Assembly (NCBI RefSeq): GCF_023516615.1
Contig: NZ_JAMGBF010000077.1
Coordinates: 1 to 33,426 of the forward strand
DNA length: 33,426 bases
Direction of reading: 5' to 3'
Source of the DNA: Streptomyces panaciradicis
Lineage (GTDB): Bacteria; Actinomycetota; Actinomycetes; Streptomycetales; Streptomycetaceae
The translations under genes and the position numbers were made by a program. This document shows positions 1-10,557 of the stretch, in pieces (within the stretch, counting starts at the first letter, position 1; each line of letters starts with the position of its first letter). The notes beneath the pieces are model-generated. The model was not told where the DNA came from and did no database searches. It saw only the letters and a program-made list of their open reading frames with translations.

Positions 1-622
1 GATCCTCCAGGTGGTGCCGGGCCTCAGGCTCGCCGCCCCGCGCGACGCCGACCAGGTCCGCGCCCAGCTCCGCGAGGCCGTGGCCGTCGAGGACGCGCCG
101 ACCGTGGTGCGCTTCTCCAAGGGCGCCGTCGGCCCCGCCGTACCGGCCGTGGGCCGCGTCGGCGGCATGGACGTGCTGCGCGAGCCCGGCACGGACCGCC
201 CGGACGTGCTGCTGGTCTCCGTGGGCGCCCTGGCCCCGATGTGCCTGGAGATCGCCGCCCTGCTGGACCGGCAGGGCATCTCCACCACCGTCGTGGACCC
301 GCGCTGGGTCAAGCCCGTCGACGAGGCCATGGCCCCGCTCGCGGAGCGGCACCGCGTGGTCGTCACCGTCGAGGACAACTCCCGCGTCGGCGGTGTCGGC
401 TCGGCGATCGCGCAGGCCCTGCGCGACGCGGGCGTCGACGTGCCGCTGCGCGACTTCGGCATCCCGCCGCGCTTCCTCGACCACGCCTCCCGCGCCGAGG
501 TGATGACGGAGATCGGCCTCACCGCCCCGGACATCGCCCGCCAGGTCACCGGCCTCGTCTCCAAGCTGGACGGCCGGTACGACCGCAGCACGGCCTCCGA
601 GGTGGAGCCCGCGCGCGACTGA
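1..622 (+). CDS. dxs: 1-deoxy-D-xylulose-5-phosphate synthase, C-terminal part (5' end outside window)
   Basis: DXS condenses pyruvate and glyceraldehyde 3-phosphate to DXP with thiamine diphosphate, the first step of the MEP isoprenoid pathway in the cytoplasm. About 206 residues are visible, in frame from position 2. They cover the end of the central pyrimidine-binding domain (PGLRLAAPRDADQVR, then VVRFSKGAV) and the whole transketolase C-terminal domain (VLLVSVGALAPMCLEIA, DPRWVKPVDEAM, VTVEDNSRVGGVGSAIAQAL, FGIPPRFLDHASRAEVM). Actinobacterial DXS proteins are about 640 residues, so roughly two thirds lie upstream. The short GTG-initiated frame at position 11 is not a real start. A strong hairpin follows the stop. 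Confidence 0.95.
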   Translation, partial: ILQVVPGLRLAAPRDADQVRAQLREAVAVEDAPTVVRFSKGAVGPAVPAVGRVGGMDVLREPGTDRPDVLLVSVGALAPMCLEIAALLDRQGISTTVVDPRWVKPVDEAMAPLAERHRVVVTVEDNSRVGGVGSAIAQALRDAGVDVPLRDFGIPPRFLDHASRAEVMTEIGLTAPDIARQVTGLVSKLDGRYDRSTASEVEPARD

Positions 623-635
623 CATGCCGTACGAC

Positions 636-684
636 CGGATGGGCCGCTTTCCCCCCGCCGAGGGTGGTGGAAGCGGCCCATCCG
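636..684 (+). terminator. Hairpin terminator after dxs
   Basis: Perfect 14-bp arms (636-649 and 671-684; CGGATGGGCCGCTT and its complement) enclose a 21-nt loop. The hairpin starts 14 nt after the dxs stop and ends 81 nt before the permease start. There is no U-tract, as is common for Streptomyces terminators. Confidence 0.8.
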
Positions 685-765
685 CGTGAATCCGCGCGCG
701 TCGGGGCATACGACTTGAGCCCCCTCTCGATCATGGCGAGGACGAGACAGCGTGGGAGGTACGCC

Positions 766-2274
766 GTGAGCAGCACCCTATTCAGGACGAAGAACGTCGA
801 ACACTCCATCCGGGACACCGAGGAACCGGAACACGCGCTCAAGAAATCCCTGTCCGCGCTCGATCTGACGGTCTTCGGCGTCGGTGTCATCATCGGCACC
901 GGCATCTTCGTCCTGACCGGCACGGCCGCCAAGAACACCGCCGGCCCGGCCGTCTCGCTGTCCTTCGTCGTCGCCGGCGTCGTCTGCGCGCTGGCCGCGC
1001 TGTGCTACGCCGAGTTCGCCTCCACGGTCCCCGTGGCGGGCTCCGCGTACACCTTCTCCTACGCCTCCCTCGGCGAGCTGCCCGCCTGGATCATCGGCTG
1101 GGACCTGGTGCTGGAACTCGCGCTCGGCACGGCGGTGGTCGCCGTCGGCTGGTCCGGCTACATCCACTCCCTGCTGGACAACGCCGGCTGGCATCTGCCC
1201 GAGGCGCTCAGCGGGCGCGACGGCGCCTCCGGGTTCGGCTTCGACATCCTCGCCGCCGCCCTGGTCCTGCTGCTCACCGCCATCCTCGTCGTCGGCATGA
1301 AGCTCTCCGCGCGCGTCACCACGGTCGTCGTCGCCATCAAGGTCGCCGTCGTCCTGGTCGTCATCATCGCGGGCGCCTTCTTCATCAAGAGCGGCAACTA
1401 CGACCCGTTCATCCCCAAGGCGGAGTCGGTGGAGGCGGGCGGGAACCTCAAGGCCCCGCTGATCCAGCTGATGTTCGGCTGGGCGCCCTCCAACTTCGGC
1501 GTGATGGGCATCTTCACCGCCGCGTCCGTGGTCTTCTTCGCCTTCATCGGCTTCGACGTCGTCGCCACGGCCGCCGAGGAGACCCGCAACCCGCAGCGCG
1601 ACGTGCCGCGCGGCATCATCGGCTCCCTGATCATCTGCACCGCGCTGTACGTCGCCGTGTCGATCGTGGTGACCGGCATGCAGAAGTACAGCAAGCTGTC
1701 CGTGGACGCCCCGCTCGCCGACGCCTTCAAGGCCACCGGGCACCCCTGGTTCGCGGGCCTGATCAGCTTCGGCGCCGCGATCGGCCTGACCACGGTCTGC
1801 ATGATCCTGCTGCTCGGCCAGTCCCGGGTCTTCTTCGCGATGAGCCGCGACGGCCTGCTGCCCCGCTTCTTCTCCCACACCCACCCGAAGTTCCGCACGC
1901 CCTACCGGCCCACGATCCTGCTCGGCGTGATCATCGCGATCGTCGCCGGATTCACCAGCCTCAGCGAACTCGCCGAACTGGTGAACATCGGCACGCTCTT
2001 CGCCTTCATCGTCGTCGCGATCAGCGTGATCATCCTGCGCAGGACCCGCCCCGACCTGGAGCGCTCCTTCCGCACCCCGTGGGTCCCGGTGCTGCCGATC
2101 CTGTCGGTGCTGGCCTCCCTGTGGCTGATGCTGAACCTGCCGGCCGAGACCTGGCTGCGGTTCGCCATCTGGATGGTCATCGGCTTCGCCGTGTACTTCT
2201 TCTACGGCCGCACGCACAGCCGCCTGGCCCGCCAGGAGCAGCAGCCGGCCGACAGCCCCGACGTCAGGGCCTGA
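766..2274 (+). CDS. APC-superfamily amino acid permease (cationic amino acid transporter type)
   Basis: A predicted 502-residue inner-membrane amino acid transporter of the APC family, resembling bacterial CAT/YfnA-like permeases. The first helix carries the family motif VGVIIGTGIFVLTG. Further helices include LCYAEFASTVPVAGSAYTF, then FFAFIGFDVVATAAEE followed by TRNPQRDVPRGI, and RVFFAMSRDGLLP with SELAELVNIGTLFAF near the end. About 12 hydrophobic segments are apparent. The GTG at 766 was chosen because GGGAGG lies 6 nt upstream and the protein begins right before the conserved region; the much longer open frame starting at 241 runs through dxs and its terminator. The 3' end overlaps the convergent NYN gene by 11 bp. 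Substrate specificity cannot be read from sequence. Confidence 0.9.
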   Translation: MSSTLFRTKNVEHSIRDTEEPEHALKKSLSALDLTVFGVGVIIGTGIFVLTGTAAKNTAGPAVSLSFVVAGVVCALAALCYAEFASTVPVAGSAYTFSYASLGELPAWIIGWDLVLELALGTAVVAVGWSGYIHSLLDNAGWHLPEALSGRDGASGFGFDILAAALVLLLTAILVVGMKLSARVTTVVVAIKVAVVLVVIIAGAFFIKSGNYDPFIPKAESVEAGGNLKAPLIQLMFGWAPSNFGVMGIFTAASVVFFAFIGFDVVATAAEETRNPQRDVPRGIIGSLIICTALYVAVSIVVTGMQKYSKLSVDAPLADAFKATGHPWFAGLISFGAAIGLTTVCMILLLGQSRVFFAMSRDGLLPRFFSHTHPKFRTPYRPTILLGVIIAIVAGFTSLSELAELVNIGTLFAFIVVAISVIILRRTRPDLERSFRTPWVPVLPILSVLASLWLMLNLPAETWLRFAIWMVIGFAVYFFYGRTHSRLARQEQQPADSPDVRA

Positions 2275-2635
2275 CCGTCCGCGGACCGGTGACTTCGGCG
2301 CCCAACTCCCTCACCCGGCGCCGTAGTTCCCGGTCCGCCGTCACCACCAGGACGGGGCGGCCGTCCTGCGTGGCGACCAGTTCCACCATCCGGTCGTCCC
2401 CGCTCCCCGAAGCCGCCTCCACCCGGACCCCGGGGACCGACTCCACCCCCCGCGCGGCCCCCTCGACCACCAGCACGATCTCCACCGGCCCGGCATGCCC
2501 GGGGAGCCCGTCCGCCGCCAGCCGGTCCCGCAGCCGCTCGGCGGCCCCCCGCCGGTCCCGCCACCATCCGTCGGGCACCGACCCGACGACGTTCGCGGCG
2601 TCGACGATCACCAGCAGGGGGTCGCTGTCACTCAT
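2264..2635 (-). CDS. NYN/PIN-like domain protein (putative RNase-fold)
   Basis: A 123-residue protein made almost entirely of a NYN-type PIN-like fold. It begins LLVIVDAANVVGSVPDGWW, continues with VEIVLVVEGAARGVES, then an acidic cluster SGSGDDRMVELVA and VLVVTADRELRRRVRELGAEV. The Asp residues in VDAAN, GDD and TADREL match the metal-binding acidic positions of NYN/YacP-like nucleases, so RNA cleavage is a reasonable inference without direct evidence. The ATG at 2633-2635 gives a start exactly before the domain; no clear ribosome binding site is seen. It lies 35 nt downstream of the dehydrogenase on the same strand and may be co-transcribed with it. Its 3' end overlaps the permease tail to tail. 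Confidence 0.75.
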   Translation of the reverse strand: MSDSDPLLVIVDAANVVGSVPDGWWRDRRGAAERLRDRLAADGLPGHAGPVEIVLVVEGAARGVESVPGVRVEAASGSGDDRMVELVATQDGRPVLVVTADRELRRRVRELGAEVTGPRTVRP

Positions 2636-2670
2636 GCGGCCAGGTTCGCACAGTCCGGCGAAAGGTCCGC

Positions 2671-3561
2671 TCAGTCCGCCGTCTTCTCGTCGAAGCTGGC
2701 GAAGTAGGCGGCGACCATGTCCTCGTCGCCGTGTCCCTGGGCGGCCGCACGTTCCAGCCGCTCGGCGGTCGCGGCGGCCACGTCGAGGCGGACCCCGTTG
2801 TCCCGGCCGGCCGCCACGATGAGGCGGGCGTCCTTGGCGGCCGTGGTCACCGCGAACTGGGCGGGGGAGAGGCGGTCCTCCAGGACCATCCCCGCCTTCG
2901 CCTTCAGATAGCCCATGTCCAGCGGGCCGCCCGCGATGAGGTCGAAGAACTGCGCCGGGTCCACGCCGAGCGCCCGCGACAGGGCGAGGACCTCGCCGGT
3001 CGCCGCGGTGGCGGCGAGCACCCAGCTGTTGGCGACCAGCTTCAGCCGGGTGGCGCTGCCGGCCGCGCCGTCCTCGCCGGTCCACAGGGTGCGGGCGCCG
3101 ACCGCGTCGAACACCGGCTCCACGACCGCGCGTCCCTCGGCCGGCCCTGCGGCCAGCACCGTCAGCTGTCCGGCCTCGGCGGGCTGGCGGGTGCCGAGCA
3201 CCGGGGCGTCGTAGAAGACCAGCCCGTGCTCGGCGGCGAAGGCGGCGAGTTCGCCGATCGCCTCGATGCCGGCGGTGGTCGCCTGCACCCAGGCGGCGCC
3301 GGAGCGCAGCGCGGGGGCCGCCTCGCGCATCACCTCCAGGGCGGCCGGGCCGTCGTAGAGCATGGTGAGGACGACATCGGCGCCCTGTACGGCCTCGGCG
3401 GGCGTGTCGGCGATGTGCGCGCCGTCGGCGGCCAGCGGCTCGGCCTTCGCGCGGGTGCGGTTCCAGGCGCGGACGCTGTGTCCGGCGCGGGCGAGGTTGC
3501 GGGCCATGGCGGCGCCCATGATGCCCGTGCCGAGAACGCTCACGGTGAGCTGATCGGTCAT
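2671..3561 (-). CDS. NAD(P)-dependent beta-hydroxyacid dehydrogenase family oxidoreductase
   Basis: A 296-residue soluble oxidoreductase of the 3-hydroxyisobutyrate dehydrogenase/6-phosphogluconate dehydrogenase-like superfamily. The N-terminal Rossmann motif is VSVLGTGIMGAAMARNLARAGH with the downstream WNRT loop. The substrate-binding segment reads DAPVLGTRQPAEAGQL, which departs from the usual DAPVSGG of true 3-hydroxyisobutyrate dehydrogenases. The catalytic lysine is in RLKLVANSWVLA, and the all-alpha C-terminal domain carries GVDPAQFFDLIAGGPLDMGYLKAK. These variations suggest a different small hydroxyacid or imine substrate. AGAAGGAAG precedes the ATG by a suitable distance. The NYN gene follows by 35 nt. 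Confidence 0.85.
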   Translation of the reverse strand: MTDQLTVSVLGTGIMGAAMARNLARAGHSVRAWNRTRAKAEPLAADGAHIADTPAEAVQGADVVLTMLYDGPAALEVMREAAPALRSGAAWVQATTAGIEAIGELAAFAAEHGLVFYDAPVLGTRQPAEAGQLTVLAAGPAEGRAVVEPVFDAVGARTLWTGEDGAAGSATRLKLVANSWVLAATAATGEVLALSRALGVDPAQFFDLIAGGPLDMGYLKAKAGMVLEDRLSPAQFAVTTAAKDARLIVAAGRDNGVRLDVAAATAERLERAAAQGHGDEDMVAAYFASFDEKTAD

Positions 3562-3703
3562 GAGGTCGGCTTCCTTCTCATGTCTGTCCTTGCGGTTGCC
3601 GAGATACAGCCTGCCCCCTCCGGGCCCGGACGTGCCCGTCGACGCCCCCTGCCACGCGGGGCCCGGCCGACGGCCGCCCGACCCGCCCGCTTAAGGTGAA
3701 CTG

Positions 3704-4720
3704 GTGAACGGCGACTGGCTCCTGCGCGGCCGTGACGGCCGGCTCAGTGTCTACCTTCCGACCGACGACGCCGTCCTGTGCCGGGCGGAACGGACCCCCG
3801 GCGGCACCTGGACGCCCGCCCGCAAGGTCGGCGGTGAACAGAGGCTGCGGCCGTCCCTGGCGGTCGGTCAGGGCGGCGACCGCTACGCGCATCTCGTCTC
3901 CTGGCGGCCCACGACGGCGGGCGAGTCCGGGCTCGTGCACTCCACCCACTTCCGGCCCCGGCTCGCCGCCCTGGACTGGAACCCGATCGGGCATCCCGAC
4001 AAGAAGGGGCCGCAGACCGGGATGCCGGCCGTCACGGTCGACTCAGCGGGCCGCGCCCATGTCTTCGTCCGCAACCAGGGCGGCGGGGTCAGCATGGTCG
4101 CGCAGAAGGAGAAGGGCGGCTGGGACCCCTGGCGGGACCTCAAGGGACGCGACGTACAGGACGAGTTGGCGGCGGTGACGGGGGAGTCGGGGCGCGTGGA
4201 GCTCTACGCGGCCGCGTCCGGCGGCATCCTGCACTGGCGTCAGGAGGAGCCGGGCTCCCAGCCCGTCCTGGAGGAGGCGATCGAGGCACCGGTCCGCCCC
4301 GGCACCCTGCACGCGCTCGCCACCTCCGCCGAGAGCACCACCCTCTTCTACACCGACGACTCGGGCGACCTGTGCGCCTGGCGTCCCGGTGCCAAACCGG
4401 TCGCCCTGCTGTCCTCCGCCGGCCCCGGCCCCGTCTCCGCCGTGCGCTGTGAACTGGACGGCTACGACTGCACGTTGCTCGCCCAGCGCTCGGCGAGCGG
4501 CCGGGTCGCCTTCGCCGCCTACCCGACCGAGCAGGAGTCGGCCGGCGCCTGGTGGGCGGAGTCCGGCCCCGCCCTCCCGGCGGACGCCGGGGTCTCGCTC
4601 GCGGTGGACGAGGACGACCGGGTGGTGGCCGCGACGTCCTCCCCGTCGACCGGCCTGCTCCTCCTCACCCGCCGCAAGGCCGAACCGGGGCTCGCACTGG
4701 AGGCGTGGCGGGAGGTGTGA
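3704..4720 (+). CDS. Beta-propeller-like protein with PLL/tectonin-like repeats, no signal peptide
   Basis: A 338-residue protein of repeated beta-rich blades. Repeats resemble those of PLL/tectonin-type lectins: residues near 110-140 read AHVFVRNQGGGVSMVAQ then GGWDPWRDLKG, and later blades read VELYAAASGGILHWRQ, TLFYTDDSGDLCAWRPG and DRVVAATSSPSTGLLLL. It starts VNGDWLLRGRDGRLSVY, with no signal peptide or membrane segment, so a cytoplasmic location is inferred. The GTG start has AAGGTGA 4 nt upstream. It is divergent from the dehydrogenase and convergent with the LCP gene. No enzyme motif is recognised; a binding or scaffold role is only a guess. Confidence 0.65.
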   Translation: MNGDWLLRGRDGRLSVYLPTDDAVLCRAERTPGGTWTPARKVGGEQRLRPSLAVGQGGDRYAHLVSWRPTTAGESGLVHSTHFRPRLAALDWNPIGHPDKKGPQTGMPAVTVDSAGRAHVFVRNQGGGVSMVAQKEKGGWDPWRDLKGRDVQDELAAVTGESGRVELYAAASGGILHWRQEEPGSQPVLEEAIEAPVRPGTLHALATSAESTTLFYTDDSGDLCAWRPGAKPVALLSSAGPGPVSAVRCELDGYDCTLLAQRSASGRVAFAAYPTEQESAGAWWAESGPALPADAGVSLAVDEDDRVVAATSSPSTGLLLLTRRKAEPGLALEAWREV

Positions 4721-4756
4721 GCCCCCGTCCCCAAGTGCCCTCCGGACGGCCGTCCG

Positions 4757-5875
4757 TCAGGACGTCGACGCCCCCGTCCTTGTCGAGCCGCCCCTGGCCG
4801 GTGACTTCTTCGCGGAGGCCGGGATCTCCTGGTCCTTGCGCAGCGCCTGCCACAACTGCCCGGCCTGGGGCTGGGCGGCGACCACGCGGTTGGGGTCCTG
4901 GGTGTCGTACCGCACCGGCAGCATGATCGTCTCCATCGTGGAGGGGTCTATGCCGTTCATGCTGCGGCCGAACTCGGCGAGCTTGGTGAGGGACGCCAGG
5001 CCCGAGTCGGTGGTGAGGGACCGGGTGAGCTGGTCGGCGATCCGGTAGGACTTCGTGGGGCTGCCGAGCAGGTCCTGCTTCTTGATCTCGCTCAGCAGGT
5101 CGACCAGGAACTGCTGCTGCAGGCCTATGCGCCCCAGGTCGCTGCCGTCGCCGACGCCGTGCCGGGTGCGGACGAACTGCAGTGACTGGGTGCCGTCGAG
5201 CTTGTGGGTGCCCGCGGTGATGTCGAGACCGCTGTTGTGGTCGTGGATGTCCCGGTCGACCGTGACGGTCACCCCGCCGATGGCGTCGACCAGTCCCTTG
5301 AATCCGGCGAAGTCGATCTCGACGAAGTGGTCCATGCGGACGCCCGACATCCGCTCCACGGTCTTGACCACGCACGCCGGTCCGGCCAGCGAGTACACGG
5401 AGTTGAACATCACGCGCTTCGCCGACGGCAGGGCCGAGCCGTCCTTGGCCGTGCACTCGGGACGCGTCACCAGGGTGTCGCGCGGAATGCTCACGGCGAC
5501 GGCCTGGCGGCGGCCCTCGGGTATGTGGATCACGAGCGCGGTGTCGGAGCGGGCCCCGGCCGCCGTGTCCCCGCTCAGCTTCCCGTTGGCGCCCGCGCGT
5601 GAGTCGGAGCCGAGCACCAGCAGGTTCTGCCCCGACGTGGGCAGTTTCCCGGGCCGGTCGTCGCCGATCGCCTTGTCCAGGTCGACGCCCTTGATGTTGC
5701 TGTTCAGATCGCTGTACAGCCAGTAGCCGACACCACCCGCGGCCAGCACGAGCAGCACCAGGCTCAGCGCGATCCAGCGCCACACCCGGCGGCGCTTCCT
5801 CGGCGCCCCGCCCCGGCGGCCCGACGGCGCGCGCCGTGATCCCTCCGGGTCCGTCTCCGTCAGGGCGTGCGTCAT
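4757..5875 (-). CDS. LytR-CpsA-Psr (LCP) family cell-wall glycopolymer ligase
   Basis: LCP proteins attach undecaprenyl-phosphate-linked glycopolymers to peptidoglycan outside the membrane. This 372-residue protein has an Arg/Lys-rich cytoplasmic N-terminus, one membrane anchor at about residues 33-54 (IALSLVLLVLAAGGVGYWLY) and an extracellular LCP domain. Family signatures are LLVLGSDSRAG, GARSDTALVIHIP, VAVSIPRDTLV, VDAIGGVTVTVDRDIHD and FVRTRHGVGDGSDLGRIGLQQQFL; these supply the conserved Asp and Arg residues that bind pyrophosphate. There is no C-terminal LytR_C domain; the protein ends in a Ser/Thr-rich tail. GAGAGGA precedes the ATG by about 9 nt. Which polymer it handles cannot be inferred. 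Confidence 0.9.
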   Translation of the reverse strand: MTHALTETDPEGSRRAPSGRRGGAPRKRRRVWRWIALSLVLLVLAAGGVGYWLYSDLNSNIKGVDLDKAIGDDRPGKLPTSGQNLLVLGSDSRAGANGKLSGDTAAGARSDTALVIHIPEGRRQAVAVSIPRDTLVTRPECTAKDGSALPSAKRVMFNSVYSLAGPACVVKTVERMSGVRMDHFVEIDFAGFKGLVDAIGGVTVTVDRDIHDHNSGLDITAGTHKLDGTQSLQFVRTRHGVGDGSDLGRIGLQQQFLVDLLSEIKKQDLLGSPTKSYRIADQLTRSLTTDSGLASLTKLAEFGRSMNGIDPSTMETIMLPVRYDTQDPNRVVAAQPQAGQLWQALRKDQEIPASAKKSPARGGSTRTGASTS

Positions 5876-5980
5876 GTGCGTCGGTCCTCTCTCCTCGACC
5901 AGTGGCTCAGGGCACGTGTGTGGGGGAGAGACCGAGCCGGTCCGCGGTGTGGGGCGTGCTTGCTGGTGATGTGTCGGTCC

Positions 5981-6000
5981 CGTGAAGATTAAACTTCGCG
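5981..6000. promoter_or_regulatory. Imperfect inverted repeat upstream of the LCP gene
   Basis: The 20 bases CGTGAAGATTAAACTTCGCG form 7-bp arms with one T-G pair around ATTAAA. The site lies about 105 bp upstream of the LCP start, in a locally AT-rich patch. It could be an operator or promoter element; no regulator is assigned. Confidence 0.3.
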
Positions 6001-6011
6001 GCGCGAGACCG

Positions 6012-6047
6012 GAAGAGGGCCCCCGCCAGCCGGCGGAGGCCCTCTTC
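6012..6047 (-). terminator. Hairpin terminator after fadB
   Basis: Arms GAAGAGGGCC (6012-6021) and GGCCCTCTTC (6038-6047), continued by CCGCC and GGCGG with one mismatch, close on a 4-nt AGCC loop. It lies 15 nt beyond the fadB stop on the minus strand. Confidence 0.8.
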
Positions 6048-6062
6048 AGTCGCTCTCGGGTG

Positions 6063-8188
<2,126 letters not shown>

Positions 8189-8192
<4 letters not shown>

Positions 8193-9409
8193 TTGCTGCC
8201 TCCGTCGAAGTGCGGGTTCTCCCAGATGACCGTCGCGCCCATGCCGAAGCCGACGCACATGGTCGTCAGGCCGTAGCGGACGTGCGGCTGCTCCTCGAAC
8301 TGGCGGGCCAGCTGCGTCATCAGACGGACACCGGAGGAGGCCAGCGGGTGACCGAAGGCGATGGCGCCGCCGTACTGGTTGACGCGCTCGTCGTCGTCGG
8401 CGATGCCGTAGTGGTCGAGGAAGGCCAGGACCTGGACGGCGAAGGCCTCGTTGATCTCGAAGAGGTTGATGTCCTCGATCGACAGACCGGCCTTGGCGAG
8501 GGCCTTCTCGGTCGCCGGGATCGGGCCGTAGCCCATGACCTCGGGCTCGACGCCCGCGAAGGCGTAGGAGACCAGGCGCATCTTCACCGGCAGGTCGTTC
8601 TCGCGGGCGAAGTCCTCGGAGGCGATGATCGAGGCGGTCGCACCGTCGTTCAGACCGGCCGCGTTGCCCGCGGTGACCCGGCCGTGCACACGGAACGGCG
8701 TCTTCAGGCCCGACAGGTTCTCCAGCGTGGTGCCCGGGCGCATCGGCTCGTCGGCGGTGACCAGGCCCCAGCCGGTCTCGCCGGCCTCCGGGTTGGTGCG
8801 GCGCACGGAGATCGGCACCAGGTCGGCCTGGATCTTGCCGTTGGCGTACGCCTTGGCGGCCTTCTCCTGCGAGCGCACGGCGTACTCGTCGGCGCGCAGC
8901 TTGGTGATGTGCGGGTAGCGGTCGTGCAGGTTCTCGGCGGTCATGCCCATGAACAGGGCCGACTCGTCGACGAGCTTCTCCGACACGAAGCGCGGGTTCG
9001 GGTCCACGCCCTCGCCCATCGGGTGGCGGCCCATGTGCTCGACACCACCGGCGATGACGGCGTCGTAGGCACCGAAGGCGATGGAGCCGGCGGTGGTGGT
9101 GACGGCCGTGAGCGCACCGGCGCACATGCGGTCGATGGAGTAGCCCGGCACCGACTGGGGCAGCCCGGCGAGGATGCCGGCCGTGCGGCCGAGGGTGAGG
9201 CCCTGGTCGCCGATCTGCGTGGTCGCCGCGATGGCGACCTCGTCGATCTTCTTCGGGTCGAGACCGGGGTTGCGGCGCAGCAGCTCCCGGATCGCCTTCA
9301 CGACGAGGTCGTCGGCACGGGTCTCGTGGTAGATGCCCTTCGGGCCCGCCTTGCCGAACGGGGTACGGACGCCGTCTACGAAGACGACGTCCCTGACGGT
9401 ACGAGGCAC
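8189..9409 (-). CDS. fadA: Acetyl-CoA acetyltransferase / 3-ketoacyl-CoA thiolase (FadA-like)
   Basis: A 406-residue thiolase that cleaves 3-ketoacyl-CoA to acetyl-CoA and a shortened acyl-CoA, the last beta-oxidation step. It begins DVVFVDGVRTPFGKAG. The nucleophilic Cys is in SIDRMCAGALTAV, followed by GGVEHMGRHPMGEG. The C-terminal active site contains NEAFAVQ, GGAIAFGHPLASSGVRL and the second Cys in TTMCVGFGMGATVIWE. Length and all three active-site blocks are normal. The GTG start has GGAGGAG upstream. It is the first gene of the fadA-fadB pair, and a perfect 16-bp palindrome lies 46 bp before its start. Confidence 0.94.
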
Positions 9410-9454
9410 GATGGCTCTCCTCCAGGGTGCGGGATCTGCACTGCTGCGGCCGCG

Positions 9455-9470
9455 CTGAGCGCGCGCTCAG
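9455..9470. promoter_or_regulatory. Perfect 16-bp palindrome upstream of fadAB (candidate operator)
   Basis: CTGAGCGCGCGCTCAG is identical to its reverse complement. It lies 46 bp before the fadA start. A TAGCAT hexamer (minus strand, 9475-9480) immediately upstream could be a -10 box, which would put the palindrome at the transcription start. Its size and position fit a TetR-type repressor sensing acyl-CoA; this is inference. Confidence 0.5.
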
Positions 9471-9528
9471 GCCCATGCTACTTGCGGGTAACGTAACTGC
9501 ACACCCCTGACGGCCACAGCGGCGAAGG

Positions 9529-10557
9529 TCACACCCGCGGCGGAGCCGTGGACCCCCGGGGGGTGAGGACCGGAGTGGGTACCGGATGCGAGCCGGGCCC
9601 CTTGCCGGTGATCACGCCGAACAGCGTACGTGCCACGTCCGCCCCGAATCCGTGCACGTCATGGCTCATGGCGGAGAGCGTCGGACGGGTGAGCCGGCAC
9701 AGCTGCGAGTCGTCCCACGCCAGCAGCGAGACGTCCGCCGGCACGCTCAGCCCCATCTCCGCGGCCACCGACAGCCCGGCCACCGCCATGATGTCGTTGT
9801 CGTAGACGATCGCCGTGGGCCGGTCCGGCGCGGCCGCCGTCAGCAGCGACCGGGTGGCCCGAGCCCCCGACTCCCCCGAGTAGTCGGTGGTCACCTGCCA
9901 GGCCCCCGCCAGCTCCAGGGCCCTCGCCGCCTCGTCGAACGCGGCCGTCCGGGTCGCCGTGTGCCCGAGCGCCGCCGCGCCCCCCACCCGCGCGATCCTC
10001 CGGTGCCCGAGCGCCGCGAGGTAGCGCACCGCCTCCGTCACGGCCGTCGCGTCGTCGGTCCACACCGACGTCAGCGAACCGGTCAGCGACGGATGCCCGA
10101 CCGCCACCACCGGCATCCCCAGCCGCTCCGCCGCGGCCACCCGCGGATCGTCCAGCCGGAAGTCGACCAGGATCGACCCGCCGACCTGCCGCCCCCGCCA
10201 CCATGACTCCAGCAGTCCGGCCTCCTCCTCCACGCTGCGCACGAGCCGCAGCAGCAGCGAGCAGGACCGCTCGATCAGCACGCTCTCCACCCCGGAGACG
10301 AACTCCATGTAGAAGGGCTCCAGCCCCAGCAGCCGCGCGGGCCGGCAGATCGCCAGCCCCACCACGTCCACCCGGGACCCCGCCAGCGTCCGCGCGGTCG
10401 TGCTCGGCGCCCACCCCAGCTCCCGGGCCGCCTCGAAGATCCGGTCCCGGGTCGCCTCCGACAGGCCCGGCTTGTGGTTGAAGGCGAGCGACACCGCCCC
10501 CTTGGACACACCGGCGCGCGCGGCGACGTCCTTGATGGTGACGCGGGAGGTCGTCAT
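9529..10557 (-). CDS. LacI-family transcriptional regulator
   Basis: A 342-residue sugar-responsive repressor. The N-terminal helix-turn-helix and hinge are complete: VTIKDVAARAGVSKGAVSLAFN followed by SEATRDRIFEAARELGWAPSTTARTLAG. A periplasmic-binding-protein-like effector domain follows (VVGLAICRPARLLGLEPFYMEFVSGVE, ALGHRRIARVGG, TAIVYDNDIMAVAGL, VSLLAWDDSQLCRLTRPTLSAM). Its ATG overlaps the GH2 stop by 4 bp (ATGA), so it is co-translated with the glycosidase and probably controls it and the divergent importer. Palindromic sites at 12938-12946 and 12994-13017 are candidate operators. The inducer is presumably a product of the GH2 enzyme; this is inferred from context. Confidence 0.92.
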   Translation of the reverse strand: MTTSRVTIKDVAARAGVSKGAVSLAFNHKPGLSEATRDRIFEAARELGWAPSTTARTLAGSRVDVVGLAICRPARLLGLEPFYMEFVSGVESVLIERSCSLLLRLVRSVEEEAGLLESWWRGRQVGGSILVDFRLDDPRVAAAERLGMPVVAVGHPSLTGSLTSVWTDDATAVTEAVRYLAALGHRRIARVGGAAALGHTATRTAAFDEAARALELAGAWQVTTDYSGESGARATRSLLTAAAPDRPTAIVYDNDIMAVAGLSVAAEMGLSVPADVSLLAWDDSQLCRLTRPTLSAMSHDVHGFGADVARTLFGVITGKGPGSHPVPTPVLTPRGSTAPPRV

